DNA from: CAVQBC01 sp963710665
GTDB lineage: Bacteria; Actinomycetota; Thermoleophilia; Solirubrobacterales; Solirubrobacteraceae
Assembly (NCBI GenBank): GCA_963710665.1
Contig: CAVQBC010000003.1
Span: forward strand, 1,178,001 to 1,242,000
Length of the DNA: 64,000 nucleotides
Direction: 5' to 3'
In this document: positions 8,204 through 18,792 of the stretch, in pieces
Position numbering within the stretch: position 1 is the stretch's first letter
Layout of the letters: every line of letters starts with the position of its first letter
Notes under the pieces: model-generated
Seen by the model: only the letters and a program-made list of their open reading frames with translations
What the model was told of the DNA's origin: nothing
The model's database searches: none
Position numbers and translations under genes: made by a program

Positions 8204-9775
8204 TCAGGCGGGCGAGTCGGCGACCGGCCCGACCTCGACCTCCTCGTCCACCACGACCGGCTCCTCCTCGACGCGGCCGTGCGGCACCCCGAGCACCGCG
8301 ACCACGAAGGCGAGGGCCATCACGCCCGCCATCAGGTAGAAGACGGTCTGGACGGAGTGGGCGAAGTCGAGCTGCACGGCGCGGAAGATGTCGCCGAAGC
8401 GTCCGCCGGCCTCCGAGGCGAAGCGCCCGGAGTCGCCGCCGCCGGAGGACGTGATCGCGTGGGCCACCCGGTCCGCCACCGCCGGCGGCACCCCGGCGCC
8501 CTCCAGCGTCGACTCGACGTTGGACGTGTTGCGCGCGATCAGGATGGAGCCGAGGACCGCGAGGCCGACGCTCGCGCCGAAGTTGCGGGCGGTCTGGGTG
8601 ATGCCCATGATCTCGCCGTAGCGCGTGCGCGGCGCGCGGTTCGCGGCGTCGGTGCTGACCGGGCCGAGCACGAGGCCGATCCCCGCGCCCGCGATCAGGA
8701 TGTAGAACCACTGCGAGTTGACCGACAGGTCGGGGAGCGAGGAGCCCCACAGGGCGAAGCCCACCGCCGAGATCAGGCAGCCGGCGACGACGGAGGGCCG
8801 GGCGCCGCGCGTGTCGAGGATGCGCCCGCCGATCTGCGCGGCGACCGCGAAGCCGGCGAACCAGATCAGCAGGTAGAGCCCGGCGTTGGACGCGTCGTTC
8901 CCCAGCGCCACCTGCGAGTACAGGCTCGCGAAGAAGAACAGCGGGACGAACGTGACCGAGAGGAGGAACAGCACCAGGTTGTCGACCGCGAAGCCACGGT
9001 CGCGGAAGATCCGCACCTGGATCAGCGGCTCCGGGATCCGCAGCTCGTAGAGGACGAACGCCACGAGCAGCGCGACGCCGGCGACGATGCACGCCCAGGT
9101 CGCGACGTTGTCCCAGCCCCAGTCGGTCGACTGCTGCAGCGCGAGCACGAGGAGCCCCATCCCGGCGGAGACCATCACCGCGCCGCGGTAGTCGATCTTG
9201 CCCGGGTGGCGGCCCTCGGCCGGGTGCGCGATCCGCGTCATCACCACCGCGATGATCGCGACGGGGACGTTGACCCAGAAGATCGCGCGCCACGTCCACT
9301 CGGTGAGGTAGCCGCCGGCGATCGGCCCGACGGCGGTCAGCCCGCCGGTGATCGCGAAGAAGACCGCGAGCGCCCGCCCCCGCTCGTGGATGGGGAACGC
9401 CGAGACGACGATCGCCAGCGAGGCCGGGAACATGAGCGCCGCGAAGGCGCCCTGGACGACGCGGAAGAAGATCAACCACGGCTCCGCGAGCGCGCCGGTG
9501 GGGGTCGCGCCGCAGAGCGCCGAGGCGGTGGCGAAGCCGACCACGCCGACGAGCACCATCCGGCGGTGCCCGAGCACGTCGGAGAGCTTGCCGCCGAAGG
9601 CGAACAGCGCCGACAGCGCGAGCAGGTAGCCGTTGATGATCCACTGCGACCCGGTCGCCGAGAGCCCGAGGTCCTGTTGGAGCGCCGGGATCGCCAGCGC
9701 GACGATCGTCTGGTCGATGAAGATCATCGCGACGGCGAAGATCATCGCCACGAGCACCAGGGTCTTGTTCGGCAT
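8204..9775 (-). CDS. MFS efflux transporter of the DHA2 (EmrB/QacA) type, 14 helices
   Basis: A 523-residue protein from ATG 9775. The first helix carries FIDQTIVALAIPALQQDLGL, the motif D1 region of 14-helix drug:H+ antiporters. Motif A reads GGKLSDVLGHRRM, and motif C the GPIAGGYLTEWTWRAIFWVN segment after helix 5. A long loop before the last helix (residues ~425-475) and an acidic tail (EEEPVVVDEEVEV) follow. These proteins expel cationic or hydrophobic compounds across the inner membrane. No adjacent TetR or MarR regulator gene is present. Specificity is unknown. Confidence 0.9.
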   Translation of the reverse strand: MPNKTLVLVAMIFAVAMIFIDQTIVALAIPALQQDLGLSATGSQWIINGYLLALSALFAFGGKLSDVLGHRRMVLVGVVGFATASALCGATPTGALAEPWLIFFRVVQGAFAALMFPASLAIVVSAFPIHERGRALAVFFAITGGLTAVGPIAGGYLTEWTWRAIFWVNVPVAIIAVVMTRIAHPAEGRHPGKIDYRGAVMVSAGMGLLVLALQQSTDWGWDNVATWACIVAGVALLVAFVLYELRIPEPLIQVRIFRDRGFAVDNLVLFLLSVTFVPLFFFASLYSQVALGNDASNAGLYLLIWFAGFAVAAQIGGRILDTRGARPSVVAGCLISAVGFALWGSSLPDLSVNSQWFYILIAGAGIGLVLGPVSTDAANRAPRTRYGEIMGITQTARNFGASVGLAVLGSILIARNTSNVESTLEGAGVPPAVADRVAHAITSSGGGDSGRFASEAGGRFGDIFRAVQLDFAHSVQTVFYLMAGVMALAFVVAVLGVPHGRVEEEPVVVDEEVEVGPVADSPA

Positions 9776-9844
9776 CGGGTCTCCTTCAGCGGCGGTGCGG
9801 AAGCCCGGGGCCGCGCGCCGCCCGGCGCCGGGCCACGGGCGAGA

Positions 9845-10037
9845 CTAACGACGCCGCGGAGCCATGGATAGATCCACCGGGCGCCATGCCGTACCGACCT
9901 CGTCCGCCGCGCCGAGCGCGTCGAGCAGCGCCGTCTTGCCCCCCGCCCGGGCGGTGGACGAACAACACGGAGAACGGCGGCTCGCCGGCCTCGAGCGCGT
10001 CCGCGTCCGGGTCCGCCCGGGCTTCAGGGGCGGCCAT
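9845..10037 (-). pseudogene. Remnant of a P-loop ATPase (frameshifted Walker A)
   Basis: From ATG 10037 the frame reads ...GEPPFSVLFVHRPGGG and then goes out of phase. If a two-base loss in the run of Gs near 9940 is restored, it continues as GKTALLDALGAADEV and GTAWRPVDLS before a TAG at 9845. FVHxPGGxGKTALLDAL is the N-terminal Walker A region of large AAA/LuxR-type (STAND) ATPases, normally many hundred residues long. Only about 65 codons remain. It lies in the otherwise empty gap between the MFS exporter and the GH114-like gene, so it is most likely a truncated fossil. Confidence 0.6.
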
Positions 10038-10087
10038 CGGATCTCGCCGGCGCGAGCCCAGCCCGGCCGCGACGCCGTGTCAGCGGC

Positions 10088-11323
10088 TCACCAGCAGGGC
10101 TGGAAGACCGTGCCGTCGAGCAGCAGCGCGAAGCGCGCGCCCATGATGCCCGAGGCGTTGTCCGCCGCGCAGAACGTGGTGTCGGTGCCGTACTCGGCGT
10201 TCAGCACCGGCTTGCCGGCCGTCAGGTACGGGGTGAACGCCGCGCAGTCGTTGCTCGTGTTGCACTCCTCGGTGATCGCGCCGTCGAAGGACGGCTGCAG
10301 CGCGGCGACCTGGTCGGAGTCGTTCTTGTGGAAGACCGCCATGCCGAGCGCGTGGACGGCATCGGCGACCCACCGGTTGTAGGCGAGCTGGTCGGCGGCC
10401 GTGAGCGCGAACCCGTTGTCGTTCGAGTAACCGTCCATGTTGTCGGGCTCGACGGCGTCGAAGCCGCGCTCGGCGCAGAGCTGGAAGCGCGCCGCCATGA
10501 TCGGCTTGACCGCCGCCGCGCGGATGTCGAGCCAGTTCTCGCCGGGCCACTCCGCGCCCAGCGCGTTGCCCTTGACCGCGTCCGGGAACTGCGCGTAGTC
10601 GGGCCGGAAGCTCTCGGATGCGCCGACGTTGATGTAGCAGATCACCCGCTTGCCCTGCGCGTGCAGGGCCGCGACCGTGGCGGCCGTGTTGCTCATGCCG
10701 TCGATGTCGTAGGCCGCGACCGGCCAGTTGAGGTTCAGCGCGTCGCGCAGCTGCCAGTACCACGTGAGCGAGCGCGGCGGGACCCAGCGCTGCGCGCCGG
10801 ACGCCGGGCCGCCGCCCGCGGGGGCCTGGCCGCCGGGCGCCGGCGCGGGCGTGCCGGGCGCCACGCGGCGCGCCCGCTGCACGCTGATCCCCCGGGCCCG
10901 CTTGCGGCCCGTCGAGCCGTCGATGTAGCGCCACGGCGTCCAGGCCCGGCCCGCCGCCTTCTTGCGTACGGCGACGTACTTGCGGCCGGGCGTCCGGAAC
11001 ACGTAGGTGAGCCGCGGCGCGCGCAGGAAGCTCGCCTTGTGCAGCGGCGTCACCGCGCCGCGGCGCGGCCGGTTCTGCCACTGGTAGCGGCAAGGCTCGC
11101 GGGAGCACTTCGTCGTGCGGAACGTGACCCGCTGTCCGGTGCGGGGCGACGACGGCGAGACCGTGAAGGCGCGCGACGCCGCCCGCGCGGGCGCCGCCGG
11201 CAGGCACATCACGCCGAGGGCGGAAAGGACCAGCAGCGCCAGGCCCGCCCTCGGTGCACGGGTGCCTGACCCGCGGGACGCTGAGGGTGAGGACGCCAAC
11301 AGGGCAGATACGGGCGGGACCAC
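10088..11323 (-). CDS. Secreted GH114-type endo-alpha-1,4-polygalactosaminidase-like hydrolase
   Basis: A 411-residue protein with an N-terminal signal peptide (LALLVLSALGVMCLPAAPAR, cleavage near ARAA). Residues ~50-135 form an Ig/YVAVRKK-type beta domain, ~136-180 a Pro/Gly/Ala linker, and ~183-411 a TIM-barrel domain. The barrel shows the GH114 pattern: WYWQLRDALN, AAYDIDGMS, KRVICYINVGASESFRPD, EWPGENWLDIR, GFDAVEPDNMDGYSND and AVFHKND. Family enzymes cut alpha-1,4-galactosamine polymers of cell walls or biofilms, so an extracellular polysaccharide role is likely. The GTG at 11323 lacks a clear ribosome site; the true start may be a little downstream. It is transcribed away from the fucose gene cluster. 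Confidence 0.85.
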   Translation of the reverse strand: MVPPVSALLASSPSASRGSGTRAPRAGLALLVLSALGVMCLPAAPARAASRAFTVSPSSPRTGQRVTFRTTKCSREPCRYQWQNRPRRGAVTPLHKASFLRAPRLTYVFRTPGRKYVAVRKKAAGRAWTPWRYIDGSTGRKRARGISVQRARRVAPGTPAPAPGGQAPAGGGPASGAQRWVPPRSLTWYWQLRDALNLNWPVAAYDIDGMSNTAATVAALHAQGKRVICYINVGASESFRPDYAQFPDAVKGNALGAEWPGENWLDIRAAAVKPIMAARFQLCAERGFDAVEPDNMDGYSNDNGFALTAADQLAYNRWVADAVHALGMAVFHKNDSDQVAALQPSFDGAITEECNTSNDCAAFTPYLTAGKPVLNAEYGTDTTFCAADNASGIMGARFALLLDGTVFQPCW

Positions 11324-11440
11324 TCAGAACTTGCGCATCATTCAAGGCGGCCGGGCGATCAGTTGGCGCGTATCCGCTCACACCCGGGCAGACATCGGGG
11401 GTCTCACCAGCGCGTCGCCGCCAGAAGCCTGACGAATCGG

Positions 11441-11474
11441 TTGACATTCGGGGCTGAGGCCGATAACACATCGG
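11441..11474 (+). promoter_or_regulatory. Sigma-70-type promoter with overlapping palindromic operator for the fucose operon
   Basis: TTGACA at 11441-11446 is followed after exactly 17 bp by TAACAC at 11464-11469. The perfect inverted repeat CCGAT-AACAC-ATCGG (11460-11474) covers the -10 element, which suits a repressor site. The FCD regulator at 14469-15158 is the natural candidate. The fuconate dehydratase start at 11553 follows after a leader of about 75 nt. Confidence 0.6.
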
Positions 11475-11552
11475 ATCTCTGTTGGCGCGCGGGCACGATG
11501 AGGGATCGGACCCGCGTCAGTTCTCGGATGGCTCGCAGCGGGAGGAGAGCGC

Positions 11553-12869
11553 TTGTCCACGAGGATCGCCGCCCTCGAGACCGCCGACGTGCGCTTTCCC
11601 ACGTCGCGCGACCTCGACGGCTCCGACGCGATGAACCCGGACCCCGACTACTCGGCGGCCTACGTCGTGCTGCGCACCGACGCGGGCGACGGCCTCGAGG
11701 GCCACGGGTTCGCGTTCACGATCGGCCGCGGCACCGACGTCCAGGTCGCGGCCATCGACGCGCTCGCGCCCCTCGTCGTCGGGCTCGACCTCGACGAGGT
11801 GCTCGCCGACACCGCGGGCCTCTGGCGGCGGCTCACCGGCGACAGCCAGCTGCGCTGGCTCGGCCCGGAGAAGGGCGTGATGCACATGGCGACCGCGGCG
11901 GTCGTCAACGCGGTGTGGGACCTCGCCGCCAAGCGCGCGGGCAAGCCGCTGTGGAAGCTGCTCGTCGACCTCACCCCCGCCGAGATCGTCGCGCTCGTCG
12001 ACTTCCGCCACCTCACCGACGCGCTCGATCCGGCCGAGGCGCTCGCGCTGCTCCAGGAGCGGCAGGCCGGCAAGGCCGAGCGCGAGCGGGTGCTGCTCGC
12101 CGACGGGCTGCCCGCCTACACGACCTCGCCGGGCTGGCTCGGCTACTCCGACGAGAAGCTGCGGCGGCTGGTCGGCGAGGCGCTGGCCGACGGGTTCACC
12201 CACATCAAGCTCAAGGTCGGGGCGGATGTCGCCGACGACGCGCGCCGGTGCGCGATCGCCCGCGAGGCGATGGGGCCCGACCTGCCGCTGATGCTCGACG
12301 CCAACCAGGTGTGGGACGTCGGGACGGCGATCGAGCACGTGCGGGCGCTCGCGGATCACGGGATCACCTGGATCGAGGAGCCGACGAGCCCCGACGACGT
12401 CCTCGGCCACGCCGCGATCGCCCGCGCGCTCGCGCCGATCGCGGTCGCCACCGGCGAGCAGACCCACAACCGCATCATGTTCAAGCAGCTGCTGCAGGCC
12501 GACGCGATCGGCGTCTGCCAGATCGACGCGTGCCGGCTCGGCGGCGTCAACGAGGTGGTCGCGGTCCTGCTGCTGGCGGCCAAGTTCGGCGTGCCGGTCT
12601 GCCCGCACGCGGGCGGCGTGGGGCTGTGCGAGCTGGTCCAGCACCTCGCGGCGTTCGACTTCGTCGCCGTCGGGGCGAGCCTCGACGGCCGCGTGGTGGA
12701 GTTCGTCGACCACCTGCACGAGCACTTCGTCGACCCGTGCGTGGTCGAGCACGGCCGCTACCGCGCGCCCACCACGCCGGGCTACAGCTCGGAGATCCGC
12801 GCGGAGTCGCTCGCCCGCTACGCGTTTCCGCACGGCCCGGCGTGGACCGAGCAGGAGGCGGTCCGGTGA
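11553..12869 (+). CDS. L-fuconate dehydratase (enolase superfamily)
   Basis: Catalyses loss of water from L-fuconate to give 2-keto-3-deoxy-L-fuconate. The 438-residue length matches the family. TTG start at 11553 follows GGAGGAG at 11541-11547. N-terminal capping domain: SRDLDGSDAMNPDPDYSAAY is typical of this enzyme. In the barrel: the KxK motif HIKLKVG, metal ligands in LMLDANQVWD, WIEEPTSPDD and ATGEQTHN, and the catalytic His in VCPHAGGVGL. It heads a run with an SDR and a lactonase and overlaps the SDR start by 4 nt (GTGA). With the aldose dehydrogenase at 18793 it supports a non-phosphorylative L-fucose route. Confidence 0.9.
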   Translation: MSTRIAALETADVRFPTSRDLDGSDAMNPDPDYSAAYVVLRTDAGDGLEGHGFAFTIGRGTDVQVAAIDALAPLVVGLDLDEVLADTAGLWRRLTGDSQLRWLGPEKGVMHMATAAVVNAVWDLAAKRAGKPLWKLLVDLTPAEIVALVDFRHLTDALDPAEALALLQERQAGKAERERVLLADGLPAYTTSPGWLGYSDEKLRRLVGEALADGFTHIKLKVGADVADDARRCAIAREAMGPDLPLMLDANQVWDVGTAIEHVRALADHGITWIEEPTSPDDVLGHAAIARALAPIAVATGEQTHNRIMFKQLLQADAIGVCQIDACRLGGVNEVVAVLLLAAKFGVPVCPHAGGVGLCELVQHLAAFDFVAVGASLDGRVVEFVDHLHEHFVDPCVVEHGRYRAPTTPGYSSEIRAESLARYAFPHGPAWTEQEAVR

Positions 12870-13609
12870 ACGGCGTGCGCGCGCTCGTGACCGGCGGCGC
12901 CTCGGGCATCGGCGAGGCCGCCGCCGCGCTGCTGCTCCGGCGCGGCGCCCGGGTGGCGGTCCTCGACCGCGACGTCGCGGGCGTCGAGCCGCCCGCGATC
13001 CCCGTGCAGGCCGACGTCACCGACGACGCCGCCGTGCGCGCGGCCGTCGCCTCCGCCGCCGAGCAGCTCGGCGGGATCGACGTCCTCGTCAACAACGCCG
13101 GCATCGGCGCGCAGGGCACCGTCGAGGACAACCCCGACGAGGAGTGGCGCCACGTCTTCGACGTCAACGTGCTGGGGATGGCGCGGGTCGCCCGGGCAGC
13201 CCTGCCGTACCTGCGGGAGTCCGACCGGGCCGCGATCGTCAACACCTCGTCGATCGCGGCGACCGCCGGCCTCCCCCAAAGGGCGCTGTACAGCGCGACC
13301 AAGGGCGCGATCCTCTCGATGACGCTCGCGATGGCGGCCGACCACGTCGGCGAGGGCATCCGCGTCAACTGCGTCAACCCGGGGACGGCGGACACGCCCT
13401 GGATCGGCGGGCTCCTCGCCGCCGCCGACGATCCCGCCGCCGAGCGCGCGGCGCTCGAGGCGCGCCAGCCGATGGGCCGGATGGTCTCGCCGGCCGAGGT
13501 CGCGGAGGCGATCGCCTATCTGGTCAGCCCGGAGGCCGCGTCGACCACCGGCACCGCGCTCGCCGTCGACGGCGGGATGCAGGGGCTCCGGCTGCGCCCG
13601 AGGTCGTGA
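12866..13609 (+). CDS. SDR dehydrogenase, probable 2-keto-3-deoxy-L-fuconate dehydrogenase
   Basis: A 247-residue classical short-chain dehydrogenase starting at GTG 12866 inside the preceding stop. TGGASGIG at residues 9-16 binds NAD(P); NNAGIG, the catalytic serine in VNTSSIAAT, and Y142-x-x-x-K146 (YSATK) are all present. The C-terminal DGGMQG is standard. By position between fuconate dehydratase and fuconolactonase it most likely oxidises 2-keto-3-deoxy-L-fuconate to the 2,4-diketo acid. L-fucose 1-dehydrogenase is the alternative. Family certain, substrate inferred. Confidence 0.82.
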   Translation: MNGVRALVTGGASGIGEAAAALLLRRGARVAVLDRDVAGVEPPAIPVQADVTDDAAVRAAVASAAEQLGGIDVLVNNAGIGAQGTVEDNPDEEWRHVFDVNVLGMARVARAALPYLRESDRAAIVNTSSIAATAGLPQRALYSATKGAILSMTLAMAADHVGEGIRVNCVNPGTADTPWIGGLLAAADDPAAERAALEARQPMGRMVSPAEVAEAIAYLVSPEAASTTGTALAVDGGMQGLRLRPRS

Positions 13610-14460
13610 TCGTCGACGCCCACCACCACCTGTGGGACCCGGGCCGCCGCGACTACCCGTGGATGACCGGCGACCTCGAGGTGCTGCGCCGGCCGCGGGG
13701 GCTCGACGACCTGCTCGCGGTCGCCGGGCCGGCCGGCGTCCGCGCGACCGTGGTCGTGCAGGCGACGTCGAGCGAGGAGGAGACGGCGGACCTGCTGCGC
13801 CAGGCGGCGGCCTCCGACGGGCTCGTCGCGGCCGTCGTCGGCTGGGTCGACCTCACGGCGCCCGACGTCGCCGAGCGGATCGACGCGCTGCGCGCGGGCG
13901 AGGGCGGCGAGCGGCTCGCCGGCATCCGCCACCAGGTCCAGGACGAGCCCGACCCCGGGTGGCTGCTGCGCGGCGACGTGCGGCGCGGGCTCGAGGCGGT
14001 CGCCGCCGCCGGCCTCGTCTACGACCTCCTCCTGCTGCCGCACCACCTGCCCGCCGCGCGGCTCCTCGCGGCGGACCTCGACGGGCTCGCGCTGGTCGTC
14101 GACCACGGGGCCAAGCCGCCGATCGCCGCCGGCGGGTGGGAGCCGTGGAGCTCCGACCTCGCGGCGCTGGCGGCCCACGAGCGCGTGCACTGCAAGCTCT
14201 CCGGCCTCGTCACCGAGGCGCCGTGGGACGACTGGCGCGGCGCGGGCATCGAGCGCTACGCGACGCGGCTGCTCGAGCTGTTCGGCCCGGCGCGGCTCAT
14301 GTTCGGCTCCGACTGGCCGGTGTGCACCCTGGCCGCGTCCTACGCCGAGGTCCTCGACCTCGCCCGCGGGGCGCTGGCGGGCCTGGGCGACGGCGAGCGC
14401 GACGCGGTCCTCGCCGGGACCGCGCGGCGGTTCTACGGCTTGAAGGGATCCCGCCTGTGA
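13606..14460 (+). CDS. Amidohydrolase-type L-fuconolactonase
   Basis: A 284-residue amidohydrolase-2 protein starting at GTG 13606, overlapping the SDR stop by 4 nt. The metal-binding opening is IVDAHHHLWDP. Further landmarks are LAGIRHQVQDEPDPGWLLRG, LVVDHGAKPPI, HCKLSGLVTEAPWDDW and FGSDWPVC, matching L-fucono-1,5-lactonase and related sugar lactonases. It would hydrolyse L-fuconolactone to L-fuconate, the substrate of the dehydratase two genes upstream. It ends 8 nt before the convergent FCD regulator gene. Confidence 0.85.
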   Translation: MIVDAHHHLWDPGRRDYPWMTGDLEVLRRPRGLDDLLAVAGPAGVRATVVVQATSSEEETADLLRQAAASDGLVAAVVGWVDLTAPDVAERIDALRAGEGGERLAGIRHQVQDEPDPGWLLRGDVRRGLEAVAAAGLVYDLLLLPHHLPAARLLAADLDGLALVVDHGAKPPIAAGGWEPWSSDLAALAAHERVHCKLSGLVTEAPWDDWRGAGIERYATRLLELFGPARLMFGSDWPVCTLAASYAEVLDLARGALAGLGDGERDAVLAGTARRFYGLKGSRL

Positions 14461-14468
14461 CGCCGGGC

Positions 14469-15158
14469 TCAGCCGCCGTCGGTCTCCTCGAGCGCGAGCT
14501 CGAGCCACGCCTCGACGCCAGCCACGTGCACGGTCGCCCACGCGCGCGCGAGATCCGGCTGGCGGCGCTCCAGCGTCTCGAAGATCGCCTGGTGCTCGGC
14601 GTGGGTGCGCTCGGTGGCGCCGCCCTGAGTGATGGCCCGCCACACCCGCGCACGGGTCGTCCGCCCGGAGACCGTGTCGAGCAGCGACGCCAGCACCGGG
14701 TTGCCCGAGGCGACGGCGATCCGGCGATGGAAGGCGAGGTCGTTGTCGACGAACTCCTCGGCCGTGGCGCAGTCCCGGCTGGTCGCGATGAGCCGGCGCA
14801 GCTCCGCGAGCCCCTCCTCGTCGATGTTCTGCGCCGCGAGCGCGGCGGCCTCGGCCTCGAGCACGCGCCGCGCCTGCAGGAAGTACAGGACGCTGCGGTC
14901 CTGGTGGAGGTCCACCACGAAGGACAGGGCGTCGAGCAGCACGTCGGGCTCGAGGCTCGTGACGTAGGTGCCGTCGCCGTGGCGCACGTCGAGGATGCGC
15001 ACGAGCGTGAGCGCCCGCACCGCCTCGCGCAGCGAGTTGCGCGACAGGCCGAGGCGCTGCGCGAGGTCCGCCTCGCGGGGCAGGCGGTCGCCGGGGCGCA
15101 GCTCGCCGGAGACGATCATCCCCTTGACCTTCTCGATGGCGGCGTCGGTGACGCTCAC
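14469..15158 (-). CDS. FCD-family GntR regulator, probable repressor of fucose genes
   Basis: A 229-residue protein from GTG 15158. Winged helix-turn-helix at residues ~5-70 (GELRPGDRLPREADLAQRLG, then SRNSLREAVRALTLVRIL). The FCD ligand domain at ~85-215 shows its metal ligands in DNDLAFHRRIA, the HAEHQAIFETL helix and the ATVHVAG helix. Such proteins usually bind sugar acids and leave DNA when ligand is present. It is divergent from the ABC importer and flanked by catabolic genes, so it likely controls both. Confidence 0.88.
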   Translation of the reverse strand: MSVTDAAIEKVKGMIVSGELRPGDRLPREADLAQRLGLSRNSLREAVRALTLVRILDVRHGDGTYVTSLEPDVLLDALSFVVDLHQDRSVLYFLQARRVLEAEAAALAAQNIDEEGLAELRRLIATSRDCATAEEFVDNDLAFHRRIAVASGNPVLASLLDTVSGRTTRARVWRAITQGGATERTHAEHQAIFETLERRQPDLARAWATVHVAGVEAWLELALEETDGG

Positions 15159-15161
15159 GGG

Positions 15162-15180
15162 CCAGACCTCCGATCTCTGG
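15162..15180. promoter_or_regulatory. Inverted repeat between the FCD regulator and the ABC importer
   Basis: CCAGA and TCTGG are separated by 9 nt in the 50-nt divergent gap. The right half contains CGATCTCT, which also occurs (as GGATCTCT) beside the palindrome at 11460-11474 and the one at 25656-25676. Position fits an autoregulatory operator. Confidence 0.4.
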
Positions 15181-15208
15181 CTCCGGAGTATCGCAAGGGA
15201 GCGGCGGC

Positions 15209-16729
<1,521 letters not shown>

Positions 16730-16736
16730 GGTACCC

Positions 16737-17738
16737 ATGACCACCGGCACCGCAACCGAGCGGCTGGGCCTGCGGGGACTGGTCCGGGAGCACCTCTCGG
16801 ACGCGATCTCGCAGCTGGCCGCCGGCGGGGCGCTGATCGTCGTCTTCGTCTACCTGTCCTTCGCCTCGGACAACTTCCTCACGAGCGACAACCTCTTCAA
16901 CGTCGGCCAGCAGACGGCGGTCACGGCGATCATCGCGATCGGGATGACGCTCGTGATCATCACCGCGGGCATCGACCTGTCGGTGGGGGCGCTCGCGGCC
17001 CTGGCGGGGGTGATCGGCGTCAAGCTGATGGTCGACTCGGGGCTGCCGCCGGTGCTCGCGATCGCGGGCGGCGTGCTCGTCGGCGGGGCGGCGGGGCTCG
17101 TCAACGGGCTGCTGATCACGGTGGCCGGCCTGGCGCCGTTCATCGCGACGCTGGGGATGATGTCGGTGGCGCGCGGGCTGACGCTGATCGCCACCGGCGC
17201 GACCGCGGTGTTCGGCGCGCCCGACGACTTCCGCCTGCTCGGCCAGGGCCAGGTCGGGCCGGTGCCGATCCCGGTGATCGCGCTCGCGGTGGTGGCGGTC
17301 CTCGGCCACTTCGTCCTCACCCGCACGCGGCTCGGGCGCTACTCGTACGCGATCGGCTCGAACGAGGAGGCCGCCCGGCTGTCGGGGATCCCGGTCCGGC
17401 GCTACCTGACGCTCGTGTACGTGATCGCCGGCGCGCTCGCGGGCTTCGGCGGGATGATCGCCGCCTCCCGCGTGAACTCGGGTCAGCCGAACTTCGGCAT
17501 CGGGCTCGAGCTCGACGTCATCGCCGCGGCGGTGATCGGCGGCGCCAGCCTCTTCGGCGGCCAGGGCACCGTGGTCGGCACGCTCATCGGCGGCTTCCTC
17601 ATCGCGCTGATCCGCAACGGGTCGGTGCTGCTCAACATCAACACCTTCTACCAGTCGGTGATCATCGGGGTGATCATCTGGCTGGCCGTGATCTTCGACC
17701 AGTACCGCCGCCGCAAGCTCGGCAGCGGCGTCGAGTGA
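16737..17738 (+). CDS. Sugar ABC transporter permease (RbsC type)
   Basis: A 333-residue membrane protein with eight to ten hydrophobic segments. It carries the branched-chain/ribose permease hallmarks TAIIAIGMTLVIITAGIDLS, SVGALAALAG, GLAPFIATLGMMSVARGL, NEEAARLSGIPVRRY and IGGASLFGGQGTV. It forms the channel for the ATPase encoded just upstream (7-nt gap). The start ATG 16737 follows GAGG. Confidence 0.92.
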   Translation: MTTGTATERLGLRGLVREHLSDAISQLAAGGALIVVFVYLSFASDNFLTSDNLFNVGQQTAVTAIIAIGMTLVIITAGIDLSVGALAALAGVIGVKLMVDSGLPPVLAIAGGVLVGGAAGLVNGLLITVAGLAPFIATLGMMSVARGLTLIATGATAVFGAPDDFRLLGQGQVGPVPIPVIALAVVAVLGHFVLTRTRLGRYSYAIGSNEEAARLSGIPVRRYLTLVYVIAGALAGFGGMIAASRVNSGQPNFGIGLELDVIAAAVIGGASLFGGQGTVVGTLIGGFLIALIRNGSVLLNINTFYQSVIIGVIIWLAVIFDQYRRRKLGSGVE

Positions 17739-17767
17739 CGCGACAGGCAGGGGAAAGGGAGGGTCTC

Positions 17768-18787
17768 ATGGTCCTACGCAGGGGCATCAGGTGGTCGCTC
17801 GCCGCGGCCGCGGCGCTCGCCTTGGCGGCCGCGGGCTGCGGGGAGGTCCGCGACGAGGGCGGCGGCGGGTCGACGGAGCAGAAGAGCGGGTCGCTGCGGA
17901 TCGCGGTCGTCCCGAAGGCGGTCGGCTTCGACTTCTGGAGCCAGGTGAAGACGGGCGCGGACTGCGCGGCCTCGAAGTCCAAGGACGTCAAGGTCCAGTG
18001 GGACGGCGTGACGGCCGAGACCGACGTCACCGGCCAGGTCAACCTGCTGCAGAACTTCGTCACCCAGGGCGTCGACGGCATGGTCTATGCGGCGACCGAC
18101 GCCAAGGTCCTCTCGGACGTCACCGAGCAGGCGCTGCAGCAGAAGATCCCGGTCGTCAACATCGACTCGGGGACCGACCCGCAGCCCAAGGAGGTGCCGG
18201 TGTTCGCGACCGACAACGTCGCGGCCGCGGAGAAGGTGCCGGGGCTGATGGCCGACGCGATCGGCCCCAAGGGCGGCGACATCGCGTTCATCCCGTTCCA
18301 GCGCGGCACGTCGACGAACGAGCAGCGCGAGGAGGGCTTCAAGAAGGGGCTCAAGGAGCACCCGGAGCTCAAGCTCGTCGCCGAGCAGTCCAGCCAGAGC
18401 GACTACAACCGCGCGCTGCAGGTCACCGAGGACATCCTCACGGCGAACCCGAACCTCAAGGGCATCTTCGCCGCCAACGAGCCGGGCGTGCTCGGCGCGG
18501 CCGAGGCCGTCCGTCAGGCGCGCAAGACCGGCAAGGTGACGATCGTCGGCTGGGACGCCTCGCCGGACGAGGTCAAGGGCGTGCGCGACGGCGTCATCGA
18601 CTCCCTGGTCGTGCAGAACCCGTTCCGGATGGGCTTCGACGGCGTCAACGCGGTCGTCAAGCAGGTCCGCGACGGCGCGAAGCCGCAGAGCGCCGACACG
18701 GGCGTGACCATCGTGACCAAGAAGAACCTGGACACGCCGGACGTCAAGGCCGTGCTCAAGCCGAGCTGCGCCAACCCGCCGAGCTGA
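17768..18787 (+). CDS. Periplasmic-type sugar-binding lipoprotein (Peripla_BP_4)
   Basis: A 339-residue protein. I take ATG 17768, preceded by GGGGAAAGGGAGG, over an in-frame GTG/ACG-rich extension starting at 17735. Signal peptide with a lipobox-like AAAGC at about residues 20-24. The body follows the ribose/galactose-binding pattern: IAVVPKAVGFDFWSQVKTGA, NLLQNFVTQGVDGMVYAATD, KIPVVNIDSGTD, NPNLKGIFAANEPG and KVTIVGWDASPDEV. It should deliver sugar to the upstream ATPase/permease pair. Specificity is inferred from the neighbouring fucose enzymes. Confidence 0.9.
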   Translation: MVLRRGIRWSLAAAAALALAAAGCGEVRDEGGGGSTEQKSGSLRIAVVPKAVGFDFWSQVKTGADCAASKSKDVKVQWDGVTAETDVTGQVNLLQNFVTQGVDGMVYAATDAKVLSDVTEQALQQKIPVVNIDSGTDPQPKEVPVFATDNVAAAEKVPGLMADAIGPKGGDIAFIPFQRGTSTNEQREEGFKKGLKEHPELKLVAEQSSQSDYNRALQVTEDILTANPNLKGIFAANEPGVLGAAEAVRQARKTGKVTIVGWDASPDEVKGVRDGVIDSLVVQNPFRMGFDGVNAVVKQVRDGAKPQSADTGVTIVTKKNLDTPDVKAVLKPSCANPPS

Positions 18788-18792
18788 GCCGG

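Noticed and set aside
8279..9871. 530-codon plus-strand frame opposite the DHA2 exporter
   Set aside because: Highly charged His/Arg/Glu shadow typical of the antisense of a GC-rich membrane protein gene.
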